The notes under the pieces were generated by a model. That model worked only from the letters and a program-made list of their open reading frames with translations. It did not search any database and was not told the DNA's origin. The translations under genes were made by a program, and so were the position numbers. A DNA stretch of 34,527 nt from Terrimesophilobacter sp044508495. GTDB lineage: Bacteria; Actinomycetota; Actinomycetes; Actinomycetales; Microbacteriaceae. Shown here piece by piece: positions 23,005 through 29,352 of the stretch; within the stretch, counting starts at the first letter, position 1, and every line of letters starts with the position of its first letter. The stretch spans positions 1 through 34,527 of the forward strand of contig JBIQHP010000009.1 in the NCBI GenBank assembly GCA_044508495.1, in the 5' to 3' direction.

Positions 23005-23474
23005 TGCGCATCCACATCCCGATTCCGTTGCGCTGGGGCGACCTCGACGCCTACAACCACGTCAACAACGTGCAGACGATGCGCATCCTCGAGGAGGCGC
23101 GCGTTCGCGCGTTCTGGGCGCCCGAGGTCGGCGAGCCCGCTCCGACGGCCGTGCTTCGGGCGACGGCGGGATCCGACACCGTGACGATGATCGCCGGCCA
23201 CCTCGTCGAGTACGTGGCGCCCGTCGAGTATCACCGCGATCCTCTCGACGTGCAGATGTGGATCAGCGCGGTCGGCGGCGCGAGCGCCGACATCTCCTAC
23301 GAGGTGTTCTCGCAAGGGGTGCTCGTCGTGCGCGCCGAGAGCACCATGGTGTTCATCGACGCGAAGACGCAGCGGCCGCGCAGGATCACGGATGCCGAGC
23401 GCACCGCGTGGGAGCCTTACTTCGGCGAGCCGATCGCGTTCAAGCGCGACGCGAGGGTCGCGCGGGCTCAGTAG
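23004..23474 (+). CDS. Acyl-CoA thioesterase, 4HBT hotdog-fold
   Basis: This 156-residue single hotdog-domain protein begins MRIHIPIPLRWGDLDAYNHVNN; the D-x-D-x-x-x-HVNN pattern carries the active-site Asp (Asp13 or Asp15) of the 4-hydroxybenzoyl-CoA thioesterase family. Members hydrolyse acyl-CoA esters; the substrate is unknown. A gap-free run through VEYVAPVEYHRDPLDVQMWIS and SYEVFSQGVLVVRAESTMVFID completes the fold. The ATG overlaps the ettA stop (TGATG), so the genes are co-transcribed. The 3' end overlaps the stop of the convergent gene by 7 bases. Confidence 0.88.
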
Positions 23475-23812
23475 CCTCTGTCGTCCGATGCAGGCGGCTG
23501 GGTGATCTCGGCTCCGCTCGGGTCGACGACCCACCAGATTCCGCCGAAGCCCTGGCCGGTCGTGTCGCCGGGAGCCGCGTCGCCGGAGTAGGTGTAGAGC
23601 GGATGCCCGTCGACCGTCACCTGCCTCCCGCCGCCCACGGCGTCGATCGTGCCGACCGTGCCGGTGATCCCCTCGACCTCCGGCGTCGCGGAGCTCGTCG
23701 TGATGGCCGGCCACTGCGTTGCGCAGGCGCCGCTGCAGGCGCTCGACCCGGACCCGGCGACGCCCGCGGCGGCGAACCAGCCGGCCCGTCTTGAAGCACT
23801 TCTGGTGATCAT
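23468..23812 (-). CDS. Small secreted protein with C-terminal half of the COG4315 lipoprotein repeat family
   Basis: This 114-residue protein has a basic N terminus, a short Ala/Gly hydrophobic stretch, then SACSGACATQWPAI, and later VTVDGHPLYTYSGDAAPGD and GGIWWVVDP. These are hallmarks of the COG4315 lipoproteins with Yx(FWY)xxD repeats. The first repeat (usually LYTFD before SACTGAC) is missing here and the signal peptide joins almost directly to SAC, so the protein is short for its family and lacks a convincing lipobox. The ATG at 23812 follows GGAAGAAGG. Its promoter carries the ECF-type element at 23864-23889, linking it to the sigma factor at 24980. Confidence 0.75.
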   Translation of the reverse strand: MITRSASRRAGWFAAAGVAGSGSSACSGACATQWPAITTSSATPEVEGITGTVGTIDAVGGGRQVTVDGHPLYTYSGDAAPGDTTGQGFGGIWWVVDPSGAEITQPPASDDRGY

Positions 23813-23863
23813 GGTCAAGCCTTCTTCCAGGATCGCGGCGTGTCTCGCCGGACCCATTGAAGA

Positions 23864-23889
23864 CACGAGAAGCGAGTGTGCGCGGTTCA
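23864..23889 (-). promoter_or_regulatory. ECF-type promoter TGAAC-N17-CGTG for the COG4315-like gene
   Basis: On the minus strand the -35 TGAAC (23889-23885) and the CGTG (23867-23864) are separated by 17 bases. Transcription would start near 23856, 44 bases before the ATG. The same element precedes the Rieske gene and the sigma factor gene. Confidence 0.6.
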
Positions 23890-23918
23890 ATCGGGTTCGC
23901 TTGGCGCGGGCGAGCCGA

Positions 23919-24389
23919 TCAGAGGAACGACCCGATCCAGACGGCCGCCGCTCCGGACTCGCCGATGAGCACGACGAGCACGACGGAGCCCACAGCGGTG
24001 ACGACGGCTGCGACATCCAGGGCGATGGTCACCGCGATGCGGGCTGGGCGGGGCACGGCGGGTGTCCCGCGGTACCAGAGCCAGAGAGCGCACGCGACGA
24101 TGAACGTCGCGATGACCCAGGGCAGCAGCTGAGGGCCGAGAGCGGCATGGATCGCGACGAGCGGAGTCGGGGCGACACGGGCCTGGAGCCACTCGCCGGC
24201 AGCGGTCGTGAAGGGGACGGCGACGAGAGCGAGGAGGGCCAGCAGCGGCGTCACGAAGCCGAGGCGCCGGCGCGCGGCCGGCCAGAACGCCGTGAGCAGC
24301 AGGCACAGGGCAGTGAGCGGAACGAGGATCACCACGAGGTGCACGAGCAGGACGTGCACCGGCAGGCCGTTGAACTGGTAGTCGATCAT
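23919..24389 (-). CDS. DUF2231 family membrane protein
   Basis: This 156-residue protein has four membrane spans. The N terminus, FNGLPVHVLLVHLVVILVPLTAL, contains the H-x(5)-H spacing typical of DUF2231; further His lie at the third span (LVAIHAALG). DUF2231 proteins are often encoded beside heme, cytochrome or Rieske proteins, and a role as a small heme- or quinone-linked membrane partner is plausible but unproven. The ATG overlaps the Rieske stop (ATGA), so the two are translationally coupled and probably work together. The C terminus ends in a conserved-looking WIGSFL. Confidence 0.85.
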   Translation of the reverse strand: MIDYQFNGLPVHVLLVHLVVILVPLTALCLLLTAFWPAARRRLGFVTPLLALLALVAVPFTTAAGEWLQARVAPTPLVAIHAALGPQLLPWVIATFIVACALWLWYRGTPAVPRPARIAVTIALDVAAVVTAVGSVVLVVLIGESGAAAVWIGSFL

Positions 24390-24850
24390 GCGATCACCAC
24401 GACCCCGTCGGCGACCGTGACCGCGACGGAGTCGAGCGGTCTCACGGCCGGCCCCTGGAGCACGGCGCCCGTCGCCGCGGCGAAGCGCGAGCCGTGGCAT
24501 CCGCAGTCGAACTCGCTGCCCGCCGCCGCGACGAGGCATCCCTGGTGAGTGCAGATCGCGCTGAAGGCGACGACCGTGCCGGCGGTGGGCCGGGCGAGCA
24601 GGAAGTCCTGGCCATCGACCGTGACCGCCGCGGTTCCCCCGACCGGGATCTCGGCAGCCTGCGCGAGCTCGGTGCCCGGCGGAAGGGGGGAGGCGACCGG
24701 CGCCTGCACCGGCGGGAGCTGGGGCGAGGAACCCGGCCCGTTCTCGGTGCGCAACGGGGCCGGCGCGCAAGCCGTGAGCATGGCCGCACCGGTGCCGAGG
24801 ACGGCGACGCCGCCGGTCGTGATGAGCGTGCGCCTGGTCAGTGCGGTCAT
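24386..24850 (-). CDS. Tat-exported Rieske [2Fe-2S] lipoprotein
   Basis: This 154-residue protein has a twin-arginine signal (TRRTLITTGG), a hydrophobic stretch and the lipobox LTAC (Cys28), a Pro-rich linker, and a Rieske domain. Cluster ligands are Cys100 and His102 in CTHQGC, and Cys116 and His119 in CGCHGS, with Cys105 and Cys118 placed for the stabilising disulfide. It should be folded with its cluster in the cytoplasm, exported by Tat and anchored on the outer face of the membrane. It lacks the membrane helices of QcrA, so it is a separate redox protein. The ATG at 24850 follows GAGGGG. Its promoter has the ECF-type element. Confidence 0.92.
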   Translation of the reverse strand: MTALTRRTLITTGGVAVLGTGAAMLTACAPAPLRTENGPGSSPQLPPVQAPVASPLPPGTELAQAAEIPVGGTAAVTVDGQDFLLARPTAGTVVAFSAICTHQGCLVAAAGSEFDCGCHGSRFAAATGAVLQGPAVRPLDSVAVTVADGVVVIA

Positions 24851-24898
24851 GCCTGTTCCCCTCAGTCGTGGTTCCGTCGCCGGCCCGTCATGAGTCTC

Positions 24899-24924
24899 CA
24901 CGAGGCGGGGGGATGAAAAGTTCA
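24899..24924 (-). promoter_or_regulatory. ECF-type promoter TGAAC-N17-CGTG for the Rieske-DUF2231 operon
   Basis: On the minus strand TGAAC (24924-24920) and CGTG (24902-24899) are separated by 17 bases. Transcription would start near 24891, about 41 bases before the ATG. The -35 lies 6 bases from the -35 of the divergent sigma promoter. Confidence 0.65.
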
Positions 24925-24930
24925 CCGGCA

Positions 24931-24956
24931 TGAACCGATCGGGCTGTGAGAACGTT
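24931..24956 (+). promoter_or_regulatory. ECF-type autoregulatory promoter TGAAC-N17-CGTT of the sigma factor gene
   Basis: TGAAC (24931-24935) and CGTT (24953-24956) are separated by 17 bases. Transcription would start near 24963, just before the ribosome binding site GAGGAGG (24966-24972). It shares sequence and spacing with the two minus-strand promoters. Confidence 0.65.
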
Positions 24957-24979
24957 GTTAAGGCTGAGGAGGCATCCGG

Positions 24980-25525
24980 ATGCCGGCAGGGCCAGCAGGT
25001 GGACGTCGCGCCGCAGCGGCGCAGGACGAGCTCCTGCGCGCCCTCCACGACGAGCATGCGGCAGCGCTCTGGCGCTACGTCGTCTGGATCTGCGGCGACC
25101 GGCAGCTCGCCGAGGACGTCGTGCAGGAGACCCTCCTGCGGGCCTGGCGCCGGCCGAAGGTGCTCGACCAGGGGGAGAAGTCGGCACGGGCCTGGCTCTT
25201 CACGGTCGCCCGCAACCTCGTGACCGATCATCGGCGAAGCGCGCGGTCGCGCTACGAGATCGGCACGGCGGAGCTTCCCGAGCGGCCGGCCTTCGACGAG
25301 ATCGACGAGATCGACGCGATGCTCGACCGCTGGCTCGTCGCGGAGGCGCTCGGCGCCCTCTCGCCTGAGCACCGCACGGTCGTGGTGCACGCCTACTATC
25401 TCGGCCAGCCGGTCGCCCGCATCGCCGAGGAGCTGCGGGTGCCCGAGGGCACCGTCAAGTCACGGTTGCACTACGCCCTGCGCGCGCTGCGACTCGCCCT
25501 TCAGGAGAGGGGGGTGACCGGATGA
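24980..25525 (+). CDS. ECF-type RNA polymerase sigma factor (sigma-70 group 4)
   Basis: This 181-residue protein has only regions 2 and 4. Region 2 (about 18-80) includes EHAAALWRYVVWICGDRQLAEDVVQETLLRAW and ARAWLFTVARNLVTDHRRS. Region 4 (about 118-175) includes ALSPEHRTVVVHAYYLG and the helix-turn-helix IAEELRVPEGTVKSRLHYALRALR. It directs RNA polymerase to specific promoters when freed from its anti-sigma. The ATG at 24980 has GAGGAGG 7 bases upstream. The stop overlaps the anti-sigma start (ATGA). The TGAAC-N17-CGT elements at its own promoter and at two minus-strand promoters next door are the obvious candidate targets. Confidence 0.93.
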   Translation: MPAGPAGGRRAAAAQDELLRALHDEHAAALWRYVVWICGDRQLAEDVVQETLLRAWRRPKVLDQGEKSARAWLFTVARNLVTDHRRSARSRYEIGTAELPERPAFDEIDEIDAMLDRWLVAEALGALSPEHRTVVVHAYYLGQPVARIAEELRVPEGTVKSRLHYALRALRLALQERGVTG

Positions 25526-26184
25526 CCGACGACTACCGCGACTGGGACGCCGCCTACCTGCTCGGTTCGCTCTCGCCCGCCGAGCGCCGCGAGTTCGAGG
25601 AGCACCTCGTCGGCTGCGCCGACTGCTCGGCCGCCGTCGCGGAGCTCGCCGCCCTGCCCGGGCTCCTGGCCAAGGTGCCTGCCGGCGAGCTCGAGCCCGC
25701 CGAGCAGCTGCCGGAGTCGGTGCTTCCGCGCCTCGTCGCGGCCGCACGGCGCCGTCGCACTCGCGTGCGCACGCTCACGACCGGGCTCGTGATGGCCGCC
25801 GCGGCCGCCGCGGTTGCGATCACCCTCGTCGTGCCGCACCTGATCCCGGCCGCGCCGGGGGAGCGGGTGGCCGAGCTGACCCTCAGCCAGGTCGTGCCGA
25901 GTTCGCTGAGCGCCCAGGTACGCCTCGTCGGGCACGAGTGGGGCACGAGCGTCGACATGAACTGCCAGTACACGGCCGGCGGCCAGTACGGCGAGACAAG
26001 CGCGACCTATGCGCTCTACGTGACCGACTCGGGAGGGCACGAGACCCAGCTCGCGACCTGGACGGCGCGACCCGGTCGCACGGTCGAGCCCTCGGGCACG
26101 ACGAGCATCGCGCTCGCCGACATCCGCTCGGTGGATGTCCGCTCGGTCGCGAGCGGTGCGGTCCTGCTCTCGGGATCGCCCTAG
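25522..26184 (+). CDS. Membrane-bound zinc-finger anti-sigma factor
   Basis: This 220-residue protein has a cytoplasmic N-terminal zinc anti-sigma domain with the HxxxCxxC motif (His28, Cys32, Cys35) after AAYLLGSLSPAERREFEEHL. One membrane span lies at about residues 85-107, and an extracellular beta-rich domain resembles RskA-type C termini (QVRLVGHEWGTSVDMNCQYT, ATYALYVTDSGG). It should hold the ECF sigma factor at the membrane until a signal releases it; the HxxxCxxC leaves open redox sensing. It is translationally coupled to the sigma gene. Its stop overlaps that of the convergent tesB by 3 bases. Confidence 0.9.
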   Translation: MTDDYRDWDAAYLLGSLSPAERREFEEHLVGCADCSAAVAELAALPGLLAKVPAGELEPAEQLPESVLPRLVAAARRRRTRVRTLTTGLVMAAAAAAVAITLVVPHLIPAAPGERVAELTLSQVVPSSLSAQVRLVGHEWGTSVDMNCQYTAGGQYGETSATYALYVTDSGGHETQLATWTARPGRTVEPSGTTSIALADIRSVDVRSVASGAVLLSGSP

Positions 26185-27050
26185 GCGCCGGGGACCCTGA
26201 CCATGCCCTCCTGCGCGACCGTGGCGAGGAGCAGCCCCTCGCTGCTGAAGATCCGGCCGGTCGCGAGGCCGCGCCCCCCGATCGCGGTCGGGGACTCCTG
26301 GAGGTAGAGCATCCACTCGTCGGCGCGGCCGAAGCGGTGCCACCACATGGCATGGTCGAGGCTCGCGACCTTGAGACCCGGCGTCCCCCAGGTCGCGCCG
26401 TGGCGGCGCAGGACGGACTCGAGGATCGAGTAGTCGCTCGCGTAGGCGAGGGCCGCGCGGTGCAGGCCTGGGTCGTCCGGGAGCCGGCCGACCGCCTTCA
26501 TCCACACCGCCTGATGGGCGACTCGCTCCTTCGCCCGGTCGAGGTAGACAGGATCCTCGACGTGCCGCATCTCGAACGCGCGGCCGGTCGCCCAGTACTG
26601 CGCGACCGGGTGGTCGATCGACTTCAGGAGTTCCTCGTCGCTCCGAAGGGTCTCCGGGCCGGGGATGCCGTCGGGCATCTCGACCTGGTGGTCGAGACCC
26701 GGGTCCACGTCCTGGAAGGACGCGATCATCGACAGGATGGGCAGGCCGTTCTGGTAGGCCTGAGTGCGCCTGGTCGAGAAGGATCGCCCGTCGTGGATGC
26801 GGTCGACCGCGAAGGTGATCGGCAGCTCGACGTCGCCTGGGCGCAGGAAGTAGCCGTGGAGGGAGTGGATGAAACGATCGTCGGCGACCGTACGGGTGGC
26901 CGCGACGACCGACTGGGCGAGCACCTGCCCTCCGAAGACGCGCCCGAGCGGCATCCACTGGCTCGGACCGGTGAAGATGTCCTCGCTCGTGCGAGCGCCG
27001 GTGTCGGTGAGGTCGAGCGAGGCGAGCAGCCCGGCGATGGGGTCGTTCAT
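26181..27050 (-). CDS. tesB: Acyl-CoA thioesterase II (TesB)
   Basis: This 289-residue protein has a double hotdog fold. N-terminal family motifs are MPLGRVFGGQVLAQSVVAA and SLHGYFLRPGD; SFSTRRTQAYQNGLPILSMIASFQ follows. The C-terminal half contains KVASLDHAMWWHRF with the expected active-site Asp, and GRIFSSEGLLLATVAQEGMVR. TesB hydrolyses medium- and long-chain acyl-CoA to free fatty acid and CoA. The ATG at 27050 is preceded by GGGAG, so this gene has a conventional leader. It converges on the anti-sigma gene and diverges from an unknown gene. Confidence 0.93.
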   Translation of the reverse strand: MNDPIAGLLASLDLTDTGARTSEDIFTGPSQWMPLGRVFGGQVLAQSVVAATRTVADDRFIHSLHGYFLRPGDVELPITFAVDRIHDGRSFSTRRTQAYQNGLPILSMIASFQDVDPGLDHQVEMPDGIPGPETLRSDEELLKSIDHPVAQYWATGRAFEMRHVEDPVYLDRAKERVAHQAVWMKAVGRLPDDPGLHRAALAYASDYSILESVLRRHGATWGTPGLKVASLDHAMWWHRFGRADEWMLYLQESPTAIGGRGLATGRIFSSEGLLLATVAQEGMVRVPGA

Positions 27051-27100
27051 TCAGTCTCCCGGATCGAGGCGACGGGTTACCCGGGGCCTGCGGTTGCAGC

Positions 27101-27106
27101 TAGTTT
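27101..27106 (+). promoter_or_regulatory. -10 box TAGTTT, near-leaderless
   Basis: TAGTTT ends 9 bases before the ATG at 27116, giving a leader of two or three bases at most. This start also initiates the run of genes to 30936. Confidence 0.45.
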
Positions 27107-27115
27107 AGAGGGCAG

Positions 27116-27793
27116 ATGAGCCGAACATTCTCCCTGGTCGATTCCCTCGCCCTGAGCGATCTGCAGACCTTCCTCGGTCGCGCCGGAAGGGTCGAGGACG
27201 GTTCCGTGCGCCTCATCGCGGACTCGGGGCTGCTCGCGGCCTACGTCGCGATCTTCTATCCGGTGGGGCTCCACGACGAGATGCCGACCGTGCTCGGCCT
27301 GCGCACTCTCGCCCTCACCGAGGGCGGCCCCTTCGACGCCGTCGTCCCCGTGCGCTCGCTTCTCGAGCGGCTCGCGAAGCTCAGGCTGGACGTCGTCGAC
27401 CCGGGGGCGCCCGTGACAGTGAGCCTGCCGATCGAGGTCAACACGGTCGTCTGGGCGGCGATCTCGCCGCCGCGCGGGGGATGGCGCGGGCTCGAGCCGG
27501 TCCCCGCCGCCAGCCTGCTCGGGGTCGCGGATGCCGGGATCGCCGAGATCCGCGACGCCGTGCCCGCCGGAACGGGCGAGCAGCTCGTGCACCGCGCCAG
27601 GGCCGAGGTGTGGAGCAGGCCCATCGACGGCTTCGAGCACATCCCGGCCGGTGCGGCCTTCGCCGGCCACACGCTCGGATTCCTCGCCCCTCCGGAGCCC
27701 GTGCGCGTCTACGAGACGGGGCCGTGGACACGGCTGAGCTCGGAGCGGGGGCACGTGCTCGTCCGTCGCAGAGCGTGGACGCTCCAGGCATGA
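27116..27793 (+). CDS. Protein of unknown function preceding the membrane paralogs
   Basis: This 225-residue soluble protein begins FSLVDSLALSDLQTFLGRAGRVEDGSVRLIADSGLLAAYV. The central part reads GGPFDAVVPVRSLLERLAK, then PIEVNTVVWAAISPPRGGW. The end carries DGFEHIPAGAAFAGHTLGFL and TRLSSERGHVLVRRRAW. There is no signal peptide or membrane span. It looks like a family conserved in actinobacteria, but I cannot attach a name or function. Its stop overlaps the ATG of the first membrane paralog (ATGA), so the three genes are probably one transcript. Confidence 0.75.
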   Translation: MSRTFSLVDSLALSDLQTFLGRAGRVEDGSVRLIADSGLLAAYVAIFYPVGLHDEMPTVLGLRTLALTEGGPFDAVVPVRSLLERLAKLRLDVVDPGAPVTVSLPIEVNTVVWAAISPPRGGWRGLEPVPAASLLGVADAGIAEIRDAVPAGTGEQLVHRARAEVWSRPIDGFEHIPAGAAFAGHTLGFLAPPEPVRVYETGPWTRLSSERGHVLVRRRAWTLQA

Positions 27794-29346
27794 GTGCCGC
27801 AGGCATGACCCGTCCGCTGTCCGCCGTCGCCGTCGCCATCCTCCTGCTCGCCGGCGTCTCCGCCGGGGTCCTGGCTCCCGGCGGCCCGGCGTTCGCCGAC
27901 GACAGCGTCACCATCACCACGCCCGCCGGCGGAGACACCGTGGTGCCCGTTCCCGACTCCGCGGGCGAGCCCTCGGTGCTGGTCACCGGCATGCAGCATC
28001 CGACCGAGACCTCGACGCTCGGCGCCTACCTCGACGGTGCGTTCCTGAAGTGCACCCCGGACACCCCGGTCGGCCCGAACGGCTACGGCGTGTGCTTCAT
28101 CACACCGAGCACGAGCGCCGACGGCAGCTGGACGCTGAGCGTGAACCGGCACCAGTTCGAGTCGTTCGGCCTGACCTTCGGCGGCTCGCACACGGTCGAC
28201 GTCGTCCTGCTCGACCACCCCGACCTCGACGGGGAGTACGTCGAGATCGGCCGCGCGAGCGTCACCTTCACCGTCGACGCCCCCGGCGCCGCGGGCTCGG
28301 CCTCGCGTCTAGCCAGTGGCGAACCGGATGCCCCGAGCGTGCTCGGCGCGACCGTCCCGCTGCAGAGCACGGGGCTCACCGCAGGCCACGCCCTGCTGAC
28401 GGCCGCCGTCACGGTCATCCTGCTGCTCATCGTCGGCTACCCGAGCCTGCTGCTCGGCAACACGCTAGGGGACGAGAAGAACTACGACCGCATCTTCGGG
28501 CGTGCGACCGCCTGGTGGAAGAAGGCGACGGGGCGGATGCGCAGGCCGAAGGTCCCGGGGTGGGTGCCCGTCGCCATCGGAATGACGGCAGCCACGACCA
28601 TCGCCGGCTTCGTCGACCCCGGTTTCGGCCTCAACCTCGGCTCGCTCCGGATGCTCGTGTCGGTGGCGCTGGCCTTCGTCATCCAGAACCTCGTCGGCTG
28701 GTGGCTCGTCCGCCGGGCGCTCAGGATCACCGACCCGGACCTGAAGCCCGGCATCCGGTTCAAGTTCGGCTCGCTGCCGATCCTGCTGGTCGCGGTCGTG
28801 GCGTCGAGGCTCGTCGGCTTCGAGCCCGGAATGGTGTTCGGGCTCATCGTGGGGCTCTCCTTCGGCGGGGAGCTCGCGAAGACGAAACAGGCGCGCGTGG
28901 TGCTCGTCGGGGCCGGCTATGCATTCGGCCTCGCCATGGTCGGCTGGCTCGGCTACAGCATCGTGGTCTCAGCCGCGGGCGCCGACCCGGGCTTCTGGGC
29001 GACCTTCGCGAGCGAGACCCTGAGCGGGCTCGCGGTCAGCGGCGTCGCCTCATTGCCCGTCGCGCTGCTGCCCATGGCCTTCACCGAGGGCGGAGCCTTG
29101 TTCGCCTGGAAGAAGGCCGTCTGGGCTCTGTGCTACGCCATCGGCTTGTTCTCGTTCTTCGTCATCCTCCTTCCGCTTCCCTTCAGCTGGGGCGAGGTGG
29201 GCGCACCGCTCGCGACCTGGATCGGCCTCTACGTCGCCTATGCGGTGCTGGCGGTCGGCGTGTGGGGGTGGTTCCGTTTCACGACCCCGCAGGCCGCTAC
29301 GATGTTGTCGACGCCGCGCACCCGACGCGGCCGCGCGAAGGAATGA
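27790..29346 (+). CDS. Polytopic membrane protein with secreted N-terminal domain, tandem paralog A
   Basis: This 518-residue protein has a signal peptide ending AFA-DD (about residue 36), then an extracellular beta-rich domain to about residue 175 with two Cys (LKCTPD and YGVCFI). A roughly eight-span membrane domain follows. Landmarks of the membrane part are FVDPGFGLNLGSLRML, FKFGSLPILLVAVV, SRLVGFEPGMVFGLIVGLSFG, GWLGYS and LPFSWGEVGAPLATW. No HExxH, Walker or other catalytic motif is visible. The next gene is a paralog with the same layout. I do not recognise a described family. Several buried charged or polar positions (SRLVGFEPG, SWGEVG) could line a channel or transport path. Confidence 0.8.
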   Translation: MSAAGMTRPLSAVAVAILLLAGVSAGVLAPGGPAFADDSVTITTPAGGDTVVPVPDSAGEPSVLVTGMQHPTETSTLGAYLDGAFLKCTPDTPVGPNGYGVCFITPSTSADGSWTLSVNRHQFESFGLTFGGSHTVDVVLLDHPDLDGEYVEIGRASVTFTVDAPGAAGSASRLASGEPDAPSVLGATVPLQSTGLTAGHALLTAAVTVILLLIVGYPSLLLGNTLGDEKNYDRIFGRATAWWKKATGRMRRPKVPGWVPVAIGMTAATTIAGFVDPGFGLNLGSLRMLVSVALAFVIQNLVGWWLVRRALRITDPDLKPGIRFKFGSLPILLVAVVASRLVGFEPGMVFGLIVGLSFGGELAKTKQARVVLVGAGYAFGLAMVGWLGYSIVVSAAGADPGFWATFASETLSGLAVSGVASLPVALLPMAFTEGGALFAWKKAVWALCYAIGLFSFFVILLPLPFSWGEVGAPLATWIGLYVAYAVLAVGVWGWFRFTTPQAATMLSTPRTRRGRAKE

Positions 29347-29352
29347 CAGGGA

